Positions 7,892 to 19,988 are shown, counted from the first letter of the stretch. The stretch: DNA of 64,000 bases from Symsagittifera roscoffensis (GCF_963678635.1 NC_087063.1:2764073-2828072); one strand, 5' to 3'. The notes: generated by a model not told the origin, from the sequence alone. Numbers and translations: made by a program.

Positions 7892-9430
7892 GCCAGTGGC
7901 TCAGAAGGAAAATTCTAGAGTCTTGAGTCTTGAGAGGGAGGGGGCTCGAGGGTGAACTCGGATGAAATCTGGGTTCACGAAAAAGAAATTTTAACGAATA
8001 AGATATTGTTATTAATATGCTAGATCTATTATATAAATCAAAATGCTGCATGACAATTTCCTGATTGAATAGGACAAAAGAAATTTTAAATCACCAGCTT
8101 AAAAGGCGGGAATTCACAAGGTGCAGGTGTGTGCAGATTTTGATTGCTGTTTAGCGATAGTGTGAAAATTTTATATGGTCGTGAATTTTGGAGGGTAGAT
8201 AAACTTGAGTCTGCTGCAAACTTCTGTAAAAGAACACTGGCACTGTATCTTGAGTGACACTCGGGCTTCTGGGGATTCACTGACAAACGACAGCACGCGA
8301 TGAGGACATCGATCTTGAGTCCGGGGAGTATGTGCCAGTCGGTCATGTCTGGAAGTTTGACCTTGAGAGACGCGAAAATACGTAATTTTGGAGTGGAATT
8401 TTAATTTTCAAATTTTCGAATGGAGCCTGTCATGCTCAGTTTTCTCGTACCAACTGAAAACAGAAAGTGAAAAATCAGAACATCCGAATTTACAATTGCG
8501 GGAAATTACTCAAGAAAAACAGCGGGAAATTGCTATTCGCAATTTCCAGATATAGAATAGGACACGAGTAGAGCTGTCTTATCCCGAAATAGGAGGAGAG
8601 ACGATAAATAGAAGAAAGAACGACTATTCGGAACGAACTAGAGTGAACCTTCAATGTAAAGGTGGACAGCTTGAGTGTCCCAATGGTTCAAGCAAAAACT
8701 CAAATTCTAGAGTCGGAATTTATTTCGATTACCAAAACTGACCAGTATTAAACTTATCTAGTTATATTACCTAATTCTTGAGTTGCTTACCAATTTAATT
8801 ACTCCTTGTGCTCGAGTACATCGACATGTGAGTTCCCAATTTAAATTTCTCGAGTGTGTTTTATGATTGTTATGTTGAGATAAGGCGAGTTTTAGGTTGA
8901 TCCATCTGAAATGGATCAAAGTTCCACTGTCCAATAAAAAGTAACTTAACGGATTGTTCCGACACTGTTTTTAACGGCGTTCGCGTATTTTGGGTATTTT
9001 GAGACCTAAGTATGGGGACGTTCTTATTTTCTAGAGTGGGGGGATATTTTGGTAGTAGCCTTTAAGCTGTAACGGGTTCTAGTCTCATGTCGCAAGCGAA
9101 CCGAATTAGCTCCGACCGTTCTTGAGGTAGAAAAACACAAGAGATAGTGTCCCTGACTCTTGAGCCAATGGTTATAGGGCCTATTTTTCTTAACCTCATA
9201 TGTGACCGAAGTAGGCGACTGTTACATAGTGTTTTTATGGCGCTTCTGGGTGTTTTTACGACATCAAGACTACGGAGTCGAACCCACTTGACACAGCTAC
9301 GGGCTGCATGCCCATTCTAGAGTACCGGTGGTACGGTTCAACGGGAACGTGTAAACCTTCCGGTTGTACCGTGATAGCTTTTTAAGAAAACTTGAGAAAA
9401 CTTCCTGGTATGCTCTCCGAACGAGGCCTA
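7892..9430 (+). other. Non-coding tail of the element, rich in CTTGAG
   Basis: No frame of note. The strand-biased CTTGAG is as frequent here (11 copies, e.g. 7922, 7929, 8205, 8249, 8313, 8361, 8669, 8778, 9121, 9158, 9390) as in the coding part, with CTCGAG and CTAGAG variants. Base composition becomes AT-rich after about 7980. A G run at about 9446 and an A-rich stretch follow, where the hexamer disappears. No terminal inverted or direct repeat was found by eye. Confidence 0.4.
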
Positions 9431-11064
9431 GCTAACCGAGTAAGGGGGGGGGGACTAGGAAAACAAAAACAATAAAAAAGTATAGAAAAAAAAACCATAA
9501 AACGAAAAGACAGTGACTTTGATACCAGATCATTTGAATCAAACCTTCATATTAATTAAATAGTATGCCCATACTGTTTTATAAGACAGATCGTTTCGAT
9601 CAATCTAGCAATTTAAACCAGTGACTCTGAAAAGGTGCCCGAGTGGGGGCGTTGTTAAGGGTTTTCAGACAGATTGCAACCTAGCCGGACCACTAGGAGA
9701 CTTGACTGGAAGAGGTGACCAGTCGAGTGGGAAAGTGGTTCACAAGGATCGAACCGGACCACTGGGAGACTTGACTGGAAAGGGTGACCAGTCGAGTGGG
9801 AAAGTGGTTCACAAGGATCGAAACGGACCACTAGGAGACTTGCCTGACCCTAGTGGCTGACTCGTCTGGGCATAGGTACCAGGTGGTGCAGACGCGTACT
9901 GAGGAGGAGCATCCATTTTTGATTCCATTTGATGATAAATTGATCAAAAATAAATCTCTGAAAAATAACCCTGCATTAACTAAAAAACAAAATGTTAAAA
10001 GCCGATTGCAATACCCTTGGTTATCTCAAGTGCAAGTGAAACGGACAATGACTGATGAGTCATTACAACGCTAGGGAAAATAACTCAACCGGGACTGTAA
10101 ACAGGGCCTTTCAAAAATTAACTGAGAAAAAATCAATTACATTAATCAACAATCAATCACAGGAAAAATTCCGACGAAATACTGATTGTTGGTTGCGCAC
10201 CAACCCCAGCAACATTTGATCCGATCCAACACCCGAGGGAGGCTACATCTCGGAGTTGCTCAACCGAGCCTGAGCAAAATATTTCGGAAGCTTATTATTT
10301 GAAAACTTATCGCAAAATTTTAAAATACGCTGATCCCGGAAATTCTGACAGAAAAGATTGTTTTTTTTTAGCAGCGTCTTATTTTTTCAGCTTGTGTAGA
10401 AATTTTACGTTTGATTTGAAATTTTTGGGTATTTAAACAAAACAGAAATTTGGGAAAACTTCTCGTTCCACTTGACTTCATCAATCAATTCGTTCTGTTC
10501 TGGTCAATGATAATTTGATGTCACTCTCTCGAGTAATATGTGAACAAAACAATAAAAGTGGAGACAGGTACGTGTCCACTTTTGCTAGTTTCTCGTTGTT
10601 GTTAATTTTTCAGCCAATAGAAAAAGACATTGGTTTTCCTCTGGACGCAGTGTTTTCTGGAGTTTTAATTAGTTCAACGTCTTTTGTACGATGGATAAAT
10701 CATTAGAAAGAAGTTTGCACTTCTCGGATATTCCATTTCATCAAGATTCTTATGTTTTCGATCCTGGTAGTTTGCAAGTCTTCTTTTTCACTTTGGCCTA
10801 AAGATTCGTCAGAAAAGAAAAATTTGAAAAATCTGAGACTATCTTCAAATATGTATAAACTCTGCTTTCGCAGTGAAATCCATGCTAGTAATTTGTCAAC
10901 CAGTTGTATGGCTTTTGTTCAAGTTTGAGAAGTGAGTTGAAAAAGACTGGAAAAAAAAGTAGAATCGCTGTAATCAGAAGTTGTAATGGCTAACTCTTCA
11001 GATACAAAATTCTTACATCAAAATCCTTCCAAATCTTACGGACCGCTAGTCCAATCAATGTTCT
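9431..11064. other. AT-rich stretch with one short tandem repeat and small ORFs
   Basis: Apart from the 69-bp repeat at 9686-9853 and a plus-strand frame at 9853-10074 (73 codons, no ATG start, Lys-rich, moderately coding), I see no gene, LTR or TIR. Confidence 0.3.
9686..9853 (+). repeat. 69-bp tandem repeat, 2.4 copies, open in one frame
   Basis: Units start at 9686, 9755 and 9824 (partial) and are over 95% alike. Because 69 is a multiple of three, one plus-strand frame stays open and repeats a 23-residue unit (GPLGDLTGRGDQSSGKVVHK). The frame at 9621-9860 has no ATG, so it could be part of a repetitive protein or just an open repeat. Confidence 0.6.
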
Positions 11065-11169
11065 ACTAAGTGAAAAAGTTCTGATGCAGTTTTGAGCTGA
11101 ACTTCAACATTGAAAATAAAAACATCTGCGTACGATGTTGTATAGCTATAGGGGCTTGAAATTTGGACT

Positions 11170-12124
11170 ACAGAACTGGCTATCTGTTATTTCAGACAGC
11201 ATGATATGTCAGAACAGGCCGTCTCCAACAGAGCGTTGAACTCTGGACTCGACCCCAGCAGCTGCTCGAGGTATCGCAGGAGTACAAACAGGTCACCCAA
11301 TCAACCATAAGTCATCATGATAAAAGTAAGGAGCCCGTCCAGCCTGAGGTCCGCTGGTGTCTGAGTGAACGAAGTTTAATTGACCAAATGTCACATACAG
11401 TGCCACCACAAGGCCAATCGACAGCTTCCTGACGTCCTTCACAAAGCTCGCAATCAAGCTCGCCTGGAGGCTCTCGGATAGCACTTGGACAGGAAGGATA
11501 GCGACAATCCCAATTCCGTTCTTCCCAGGATTGCATCGATGCTCCAATATGCGTCCTCGTGGCCAGAACATCTTCTTGGAACTTGTCCAGTGACATGGTA
11601 TTCACACCCTGCATGAACTGCAACAGCAAGCCTCCAGCCTGCTTCCTCTCGTTCATTAGTTGTTTCAAATAGGCGTGGATATGTTTTTTATCACTGCTGG
11701 GGCATGTTCAAAAGCGTCTTCTCCCAGCATGCACACTCTCGTGACAAAAAAGCCAAGAATTAGTGTGAAGTTTTGTAGTAAAGGCTAGTGCCATGATGTC
11801 TTCCTCCGACAATGTCAAAACCGGCCTGACCATGCTCTCCTGCGCGTTCCTCTCAATGTCCAATTGCCTGATCTAGAGGTCATTCCCCACCTGCTGCACC
11901 AGCACATGTTCATCAATCACCCCAGGTCTCAAGTTCAGCAACCTGGCGAAATTGGACAGTTCCAACCCCAGGACTTCATCCCGCACCACACGAGTTGTGC
12001 TGTGCTCTTTGAATCCCTGTATGGCGTTAGAGCTGTTTGACCAGACGGCAGGAAGCTCCGAGTGAAGAGAGTTATAGGTATTCGGATCAATAGACTTGTT
12101 CAGCGCAGTTACCATCGTGTTCAC
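11170..12124 (-). pseudogene. N-terminal third of the 844-residue protein, copy A
   Basis: The first frame (11873-12124) aligns with residues about 10-75 of the protein at 2011-4545: RDEVLGLELSNFARLLNL against LDEVLLLEIYNFARQLKL. It runs on in frame past a TAG near 11874 and then through frameshifted pieces (11293-11571, 11315-11668) matching residues to about 300. Its start is in one frame with the end of the SGNH remnant, which suggests an ancestral fusion. Confidence 0.6.
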
Positions 12125-13900
12125 AAATTACAATGGTTCCGGCAGTGCGGCATATCTCAGTTACAATATGAAGATGATTTTGACTACATTTCTGGTGAAG
12201 CCATTTGTCACCGCTTCTGTCATGGCTCATAGTAGCGTAATTATCGCGTCTCCCAAGAACTCGTTGCTGGGATTTTATCCGACCGTGAGGCCGCTCAATA
12301 GGCCCCGACTCTGCAAAAGATCATGCGAGCCGGATATTATTATCACTAAAGGATCTATGTTGACAACTCTCTGCATGCTTATTGCCATGCCTACTGATTG
12401 CCCTCTATCCAGCTTGAAGACGCTAGGAAGATCACATCTGGCCAAAAGAATGAACGGGTTTTGTAGACATAGTCCGAACTGGCCACTATTAGATACTTTG
12501 CGTTCATGATGTCGAAGAAACCATAGGCAGCAAACAGGCTATCACCCACCGGTGTATCGAGTCCTTTGTACCTCCTATCGTCACCTTCCACTGAGATCGC
12601 CCGGCGATAGTCTCTTGAAAATTCGCCAGGCGTTTGGCCAGATGGCTTAGAGAGATGCCGATACATCTTCTGGTGGTTGTTGTTGGGATTGTTCTCTGCC
12701 ATAAACTTGCTTTTCAGAGAGGTTGTATCAACTCTCTCGCCCTCCGTCGGACGTTCATCAGGGATCGCGTGCTCATGGGTCCCACGGTATTGTTTTTAGG
12801 CAATCCATCGGGGTCCACGAATCCGAGTATGGTAGAAGAGCTGAGCTGCTCTTGCTCCGCCAGCAGCCAGTCCACGTCCGATATTCGACACAATCCCGAC
12901 ATAGTGAGGCTATTTCCCTTTATTATTCGCCTGACATCTGATCGATGTGCCAGCGTATTCATGTTCAGATTTGACGATATTTCAGCCTTGTTCTGTTCCC
13001 ATGCACTGAGATCTGGTCGGTTCCAGAGTAACACACTTGTCGAATAAGCTCCATCTGAAGGCGCGTGATTGGCTGATGAGTTTTCCGCAGCAACAAGAAT
13101 AGTCGCGGGCAAATTAATCGCATTCGTGGAGGGCTGGCATCTCGTTGGATTGTGATCTCCAAAGGTCTTCCAATCGGCTCTCCAATGGTTGTCTTCGAGG
13201 AGGGTGATCAGTCTCCAACCTTTCTCTTACATCCGAGCTAGGAGCAGCGGGTGTAACACTACACTCTACTGATGCCAAAGGCCCAAGATGACTGGCGGGT
13301 GGCTCCTTCATATTCTTCCTCACTCTGCCTCTGGCGGTCAAACTGGTCCGAGCCAGGGTGTCAAACAACCTGAGCTCCTCTTCTAGCTCCCCGATCTTCG
13401 TTTGAAAGGACTCGTTAATCCACCACTTTCCCTGTACTGTGTTAAAGTGTAAACCATCTCTGGTCAGCGCGAGATGCAACGTGTCTTTCAGATCCATGAG
13501 TCGCAACTCGCCAGGATTCCTGCTGACCAGGTTACGGATCATTTCATTCCATCGGGCAACGTGCCGTTCTTGAAATAGGCCACTGGTGTGCCCACCGCAG
13601 GGTTCTGTGGAACCGTGCACAAAACCACGAGCCTCTTTTTGTTATTTTCTTTCAATTCAACCAAAAATTAAATCAACAAAGTCTCACACCTGCTCTCTTG
13701 GGTAACCGGAGCCCTAGAGATAATGTTAGTACTATCATTATTGTTAGAGTATCTAACTGATCTTCGCTCTCGAACTCCATCATTTTAATCAGCTGTGCCA
13801 CGGAGGCTCCTTCTAAGGAAACAGCAGTGGTCTGACCACTCGCAATAAATCTCAAGCAGTTCCATCAGCAAACTGTCTTCTGTTATCAGATGACGATTCC
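12125..13900 (-). pseudogene. SGNH-like protein remnant, copy A
   Basis: Pieces in different frames align in order with the intact protein at 212-2011. Near 13870 there is EDSLL (GDSLL with Gly to Glu). At 13673-13855 block II is present. Near 13710-13730 a one-base loss splits the GTND block. At 13114-13620 DGLHF (block V) precedes a glutamate-rich helix. At 12714-13112 the VDWL and VGPM stretches match VDWL and VMGP of the intact protein. At 12410-12702 IVASSDY and FFWPD match IVAGSDF and LFWPE. In-frame TAA and TGA codons follow. With the catalytic-block change and at least four frame breaks it cannot make an active enzyme. Confidence 0.65.
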
Positions 13901-15639
13901 CACAAAGAATCGCGAGGTTCTTCCTGATTTCCACCACGCTCGACTTCGAGGTTCACTCGCTACGTGTCGGACCCGCTGGTCCAACCGCATGCGATGCTCG
14001 CTCTGAATTTCTTGAGGAGCAAGCAGTACATTGGGAAGGGACGATCCTACCCAGCGCCTGTCTCCGCTGGTTCAGTTAATTTCGTTTATCGTCGCTCTGG
14101 CTACCTGCTAAAATGTTTCTTCAGACTGAGAAGCCAGGTTCTTGTCCGAAGGGTCTGGTTTGGTATTTCTGGAGCTCGCCTCAGTATGTGAAGCTTGCAG
14201 ATGAGCCACGGGTTCCCTGGAGACGCACAACTCCAGTGCCTTCGTCCTGGACTGCAAGTCCCTGGACTCTTCATAAATCAATGGTCACCAGAACTTCTGA
14301 TGACGTTTGACAAACCTTCGCCATGTAAGGCTTTCAGGTGCTTGATTTATTCTTTTTTGAGAATTATCAAAAACACATTGTGTCTTTTTTTCACTGGTGT
14401 CGTTCCTGGGGTTTCGCCTTATACTCTTCCAACTTACCGTGTAACCGCTGCCAATCTTTAACCTTCTTATCCAGGATTTCGATTGTTTCCGAAGTCTGGT
14501 TCTTCATCTCGTTCAGCTTGACTTTTTGGATGGAGGAATGGCTGTTGGAGAATCCACCGAGTATAAAGAACCCGGCCCGTCACGTGATCTCTTTGCCCCA
14601 AGAAGAACTTGCGCTTAGGAGTGCGGGCGGTACCGGACTCCCCGATGGCCAGCTTTGATACTACTTCCGTGGTGTGGACAACACAGTCTTTTATTTCCAT
14701 TGCATTAAGGAAAGCCACGGTAAACATAGCCAGCACTGGATCCTCTAGTCCAAAAGTGCAACCCACCGTGCGTTGATATATCTCTTGTACCTAGAGCCGT
14801 TCCTAGACTCGGTGAGATCAGGTCCATAAGATCTTTCGTGTCGCTCATATTTTCTCGTGTCGAATCTTCTCTTCAACTTCAATTCTTCCAGTTTTGAAAA
14901 ACAATAAACGAATGCCTGATCAATCACAACCTAAAGAAGAAGTCACAACTTAGAACCATTGTATAGGTTAACTTATCTCCATGATAAAAGATAATTCATA
15001 TATTTAAAAACCAGTCAATTGAAATTTTCTTTTTTCTTTAATCTAAAAATTAGCACCAAGGTAGATCGTTCACCTGCATTTATGTCGATCCGAATTAATT
15101 AGATGCTGTCACTCTTCACACTTGGATTTTTGCAGCTCACCATCAAATCATATTGCATAATCAAAATCATACGTTAACACAAAACATAAAAATCTCACAT
15201 CAACACTACAATACAAAAATTAATACTCAATATCTATCCGAAAACCTAAACCCTAATTTTTTAAAATTAAACATAGTAGAAGGTTCTTAACCCTAAACAA
15301 AGGACTCTTAAACTAATTCATAGCGTTACCATATGCTCAGATAATATTTCTTATGCAAGTAGACTTCTATGTCCGTTTCTGAAAAAATCACTTGCACCAG
15401 AGCATGTAGCTCTTTTGGAGGTAGTTTGACCCTAAGGGGATCACAAACTGAGAAGGAGAGCAAGATCACTACGCTCTCAACCAGGAAATCCCTGAGTCGA
15501 GTTAGCCCCAGCACAATCTCTTAAAAACAAAAAATTTTCTACGAACTGAAAAAATTCTGATGCAGTGTTGAGCTGAGCTTCAAGATTGAAAATAAAAACG
15601 ATGTTTTTTAGCTATAGGGGCTTGAAATTTGGACTACAG

Positions 15640-16322
15640 AACTGGCTATCTGTTATTTCAGACAGCATGATATGTCAGAACAGGCCGTCTCCAACAGCGC
15701 GTTGAGCTCGACCCCTGCAGCTGCTCGGGGTAGCGCAGGAGTACAAACAGGTCACCCAATCAACCATAAGTCATCGTGATAAAAGTAAGGAGCCCGTCCA
15801 GCCTCAGGTCCGCTGGTGTCTGAGTGAACGAAGTTTAATTGACCAAATGTCACATACAGTGCCACCACAAGGCCAATCGACAGCTTCCTGACGTCCTTCA
15901 CAAAGCTCGCAATCAAGCTCGCCTGGAGGCTCTCGGATAGCACTTGGACAGGAAGGATAGCGACCATCCCAATTCCGTTCTTCCCAGGAATGCATCGAAC
16001 CTCTAATATGCGTCCTCGTGGCCAGAACATCCTCTTGGAACTTGTCCAGTGGCATGGTATACAAACCGTGCATGAACTGCAACAGCATGCCTCCAGCCTG
16101 CTTCCTCTCGTTCTTTAGTTGTTTCAGATGGGCGTGGATCTTTTTTATCACTGCTGGGGCATGTTCAAAAGCCTTTTCTCCGAGCATGCACACTCTCGGT
16201 GACAAAAAAAGCCAAGAATTAGTGTGCAGTTTTGTAGTAAAGGCTAGTGCCATGAAGTCTTCCTCCGACAATGTCAAAACCGGCCTGACCATGCTCTCCT
16301 GCGCGTTCCTCTCAATGTCCAA
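15640..16322 (-). pseudogene. Fragment of the 844-residue protein, copy B
   Basis: Frames 15804-16322 and 15752-16030 align with residues about 100-300 of the protein at 2011-4545, including IGLVVALYVTF against ISLLLALYLVYP. At least one frameshift. The N-terminal hundred residues are missing because of the deletion at 16337. Confidence 0.6.
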
Positions 16323-16331
16323 TTGCCTGAT

Positions 16332-16970
16332 CTAGAGAATACACTCTACTGATGCCAAACTCCCAAGGTGACTGGCGAGTGGCTCATTCATATTCCTCCT
16401 CACTCTGCCTCTGCCGGTCGAACTGGTCCGAGCCAGGGTGTCAAATGACCTGAGCTCCTCTTCTAGCTCCCCGATCTTCGTTTGAAAGGCATCGTCATAC
16501 CACCGCTTTCCCTGTACTGTGTTAAAGTGTAAACCATCTCTGGTCAGCGCGAGATGCAACGTGTCTTCTAGATCTATGAGTCGCCACTCGCCTGGATTGC
16601 TGCTGACCAAGTTATGGATCATTTCATTCCATCGGGCAACGTGCCGTTCTCGAAGTAGGCCACTGGTGTGCCCACCGCAGGGTTCTGTGGGACCGTGCAC
16701 AAAACCACGAGCCTCTATTTGTTATTTTCTTTCAATTCAATCAAAAATTAAATCAACAAAAGCTCACACCTGCTCTCCGGAGTAACCGGAGCCCTAGAGA
16801 TATCGTTAGTACTATCATTATTGTTAGAGTATCTAACTGATCTTCGCTCTCGAACTCCATCATTTTAATCAGCTGTGCCACGGAGGCTCCTTCTAAGGAA
16901 ACAGCAGTGGTCTGACCACTCGCAATAAATTTCAAGCAGTTCGATCAGCAAACTGTCCTCTATTATCAGA
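16332..16970 (-). pseudogene. SGNH-like protein remnant, copy B
   Basis: EDSLL is encoded at 16947-16961 (Gly to Glu, as in copy A), then block II (16753-16935), the same one-base break at the GTND block (near 16795-16815) and DGLHF in the frame 16332-16700. The shared changes show that the gene was already dead before the duplication. The downstream half is deleted at about 16337. Confidence 0.65.
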
Positions 16971-17187
16971 TGACGATTCTCACAAAGAATCGCGAGGTTC
17001 TTCCTGATGTCCACCACGCTCGACTTCCACGTTCACTCGCCACGTGTCGGACCCGCTGGTACAACCGCATGCGATGCTCGCTCTGAATTTCTTGAAGAGC
17101 AAACAATACATTGGGAAGGGACAACCCTACCCAGCGTCTGTCTCCGCTGGTTCGGTTAATTTCATTTATCGTCGCTCTGGCTACCTG

Positions 17188-18006
17188 CTAAAATGTTTCT
17201 TCAGACTGAGAAGCCAGGTTCTTGTCCGAAGAGTCTGGTTTGGTATTTCTGGAGCTCGCCTCAGGCTGTGAAGCTTGCAGAAGGGCCACGGGTTCCCTGG
17301 AGACGCACAACTCCAGTGCCTTCGTCCTGGACTGCAAGTCCCTGGACTCTTCATAAATCATTGTCACCAGAACTTCTGATGACGTTTGACAAACCTTCGC
17401 CATGTAAGGCTTTCAGGTGCTTGATTTCTTCTTTTTTGAGAATTATCAAAAACACATTGTGTCTTTTTTTTCACTGGTGTCGTTCCTGGGGTTTCGCCTT
17501 ATACTCTTCCAACTTAGCGTGTAACTGCTGCCAATCTTTATCCTTCTTATCCAGGATTTCGATTGTTTCCGAAGTTTGATTCTCCATCTCGTTCAGCTTG
17601 ATCTTTTTGGATGGAGGAATGGCTGTTGGAGAGTCCGCCGAGTATAAAGGACCCGGCCCATCACGTGATATCTTTGCCCCAAGAAGAACTTGCGCTTAGG
17701 AGTGCGGGCGGTACCGGACTCCCCGATGGCCAGCTTTGATACTACTTCCGTGGTGTGGACAACACAGTCTTTTCTTCCCATTGCATTAAGGAGCGCGACG
17801 GTAAACATAGCCAGCACTGGATCCTCTAGTCCAAAAGTGCAACCCACCATGCGTTGATATATCTCGTACCAAGAGCTGTTCCTAGACTCGGTGAGATCAG
17901 GTCCATAAGATCTTTCGTGTCGCTCATAATTTCTCGTGTCGATTCTTGTCCTCATTTTCAATTCTTCCAGTTTTGAAATACAATAAACGAATATCTGATC
18001 AATCAC
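17188..18006 (-). pseudogene. Upstream coding remnants of copy B (coiled-coil part and unknown ORF)
   Basis: Frame 17593-18006 starts with ATG and encodes 137 residues of unknown family (MVGCTFGLEDPVLAMFTVAL near the middle). About 17470-17590 continues with a heptad-like helix (LDKKDKDWQQLHAKLEEYK), then frame 17188-17403, rich in Ser and Gln. The same set lies at 14107-14927 in copy A with small indels. These lie 5' of the SGNH part and have no match inside the window at 1-9430, where the left end is cut off. Confidence 0.4.
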
Positions 18007-18397
18007 AACCTAAAGAAGAAGTCACAACTTAGAACCATTGTATAGGTCAATTTATCTCCATGATAAAACATAATTCATGTATTTTGAAACCGGTCAATTG
18101 ATTTTTTTTTAATCTAAACGATAGCACCAAGGTAGATCGTTCACCTGCATTTATGTCGATCTGAAATAACTAGATGCTGTCACTCTTCACACTTGGATTT
18201 TTCCAGGCCACCATCAAATCATATCGCATAATCATAATCATACGTTTAAACAAAACATAAAAATCGCACATCAACACTACAATACAAAATTTAATACTCA
18301 ATATCTATCCTAAAACCTAAACCCTAATATTTTCAAAATTAAACAAAGAAGAAGTTTCATAATCCTAACAATGGGACTCTTAACCTAATTCATAGCG

Positions 18398-18586
18398 TTA
18401 CCAAATGCTCAGATAATATTTCTTATGCAAGTAAACTTCTATGTCCGTTTCTGAAAAAATCACTTGCACCAGAGCCTGTAGCTCTTTTGGAGGTAGTTTG
18501 ACCCTAAAGGGATCACAAACTGAGAAGGAGAACAAGACCACTACGCTCTCAACCAGGAAATCTCTGAGTCGAGTTAGCCCCAGCAC
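18398..18586 (-). pseudogene. Conserved short ORF at the right end of copy B
   Basis: ATG-started 62-residue frame, with a near-identical twin at 15326-15514 in copy A (both MLGLTRLRDFLVESVV). The frame is kept in both copies despite several substitutions. It has a hydrophobic N-terminal half. About 390 bases separate it from the next frame. It may be the first exon or small first protein of the family. Confidence 0.4.
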
Positions 18587-18826
18587 AATCTCTTAAAAAA
18601 ACAAATTTTTTTTATTTTAAACATGTATGCAAGAGACTGTTGTGAAAAATTTGCAGATTACAAAGTTTTTTTTGAGCATTTCAAGGAGTGTGCAAACATT
18701 TTTATGACCTTTTTTTGTAAGATGCAAGCTTTTCCTGGTTTATCACAAATATATACAAAATCCTATAATTTATAAAACTGTATACAAAAATGTTCCCTAT
18801 CTTAATTAATAGTTTTTCTAATAATT

Positions 18827-19272
18827 TTGACCAACATTTATGCTAAAATGGGGTCTCCCAGTGAAAAAAAAGAACAATGTAAAAGTTTTGGTAAAAAATG
18901 TAATGATGTTTTATCATGTGTTCAAAAAAGTACTGATTTCATTGCCGGTAGCTTATTCGATAGTTCGCTCACAGAAGACTTTGATTCAGAGAACCCCTCA
19001 TCCCGTCCGATTAAAACTGAATTCTCGAAAATTTGTACTTCTTCCCACGGAGAAGTCAAGAACCTCTTACTAGTCCATCCCAGCGTGTTCTGCAATCCGC
19101 GACCTCATTCATAGTTGATTCTCAGTGATGAGAGCTCGATGCATATGATGCTCGTTAAAATCACTTCTCATGATTTCGACCATGTGCCACACTTGAATTG
19201 TGAAATCCATTCGAGCCAAGATAATCCCATCCCAGAGACCGACTCGAGCACCCTGAATGTTATCTTTTCGCT
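18827..19272 (+). pseudogene. Decayed or partial coding island, unknown family
   Basis: A 95-codon frame (18827-19114) with normal-looking protein composition ends in TAG. The same frame goes on for 52 more codons (HDFDHVPHLNCEIHSSQDN) up to a good splice-donor match, GTAAGTT, at 19272. Either it is a gene fragment with one nonsense codon, or it is two exons. No family recognised. Confidence 0.3.
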
Positions 19273-19988
19273 GTAAGTTAACTTGGCGGCCAAATACGTA
19301 GGGTTGAAAACTGCACAGAGAAAATCAATTTTTGCAAAAAAAAGAAATCATGAAAGAGACTGATTAAAATCAAGAAAAATGACAGAATAAGAGCTGAGAG
19401 TGCAAGTATTTGAAAATAGTTTATATTAAAATTGAGATGATTGACCGAAGAGTGAGGGGCATCATCGTTTCAAAAGTGCGCATTTAACCAATCAAAATAG
19501 CTTTTCCTTAACTGACCTGGGTCGTGTCCGATCAGATTTCAGCTTGCATCCATGAAAATTTTATAAAAAGTCGTATCCAATCAAAAACAAAGTTCCCTTT
19601 AAATTTTTCTTTCAATTTTTTGATTCCAATCACAAAAAAATTGCCCTTTCATTGAAATCGCCAGTTTTTTTAAAAAAAAACACAGAGAAAAAAATTAACA
19701 AGTAACCTTTCTGATACTTTTTTCATCAAGTCAATTCGATTTTTTGTTGATGATCATTGAGAAATTTCTGATCTTTGAGAAGATACCCAAGTTCAGGAAA
19801 TCACATGAAGATACTCAAATCCGGGCAATCTTATTCTAAAGCTAACAATACAAGATTTTTAAATTTATAACTCTTTTAAAATGTGAAAAAAACAAAGAAC
19901 TATGCTGAGAAATTTTGCGAGAAGAGGTTTTTGGGTAAGAAATAAAAAGAGTCTCTGATAATTTTTTGTACAACTTTTTAATCAGCTT

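Larger units (their letters stand above)
1..9430 (+). mobile_element. Uncharacterised multi-ORF element with SGNH hydrolase (left end outside window)
   Basis: A dense, GC-rich, intron-free run of plus-strand frames (2-196, 212-2011, 2011-4545, 4769-7891) followed by about 1.5 kb of non-coding tail. I call it one element for three reasons. The spacing is compact and on one strand. Decayed relatives of its first two proteins occur in the same order at 11-18.6 kb. The hexamer CTTGAG occurs about 35 times in 9.4 kb (2-3 expected), in both coding and non-coding parts, and ends near 9.4 kb. No reverse transcriptase, DDE transposase, integrase, tyrosine recombinase or polymerase motif is visible in these frames, and I see no terminal repeats. 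It could be a transposon, an endogenous viral element, or a group of host genes derived from one. The right boundary is inferred from loss of the hexamer and the change in base composition. Confidence 0.6.
11065..15535 (-). mobile_element. Decayed minus-strand relative of the SGNH element, copy A
   Basis: One of two near-identical tandem units (the other is 15536-18600). Reading right to left it holds a short ORF (15326-15514), an ORF group (14467-14927), a coiled-coil part, the SGNH protein remains (12125-13900) and the first third of the 844-residue protein (11170-12124). Proteins are only distantly similar to the element at 1-9430 but follow the same order. Frames are broken by several indels and stops. 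CTTGAG is not enriched here. Confidence 0.65.
15536..18600 (-). mobile_element. Decayed minus-strand relative of the SGNH element, copy B
   Basis: Tandem partner of copy A, with the same left start (CTGATGCAG near 15557 and 11087) and the same right end (CCCAGCACAATCTCTTAAAA near 15509 and 18577). Relative to A it lacks about 1.38 kb (A positions 11880-13258; junction near 16337), which removes the end of the SGNH protein and the start of the next. Otherwise the copies are only a few per cent different, so the duplication is recent compared with the decay of the genes. Confidence 0.7.
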
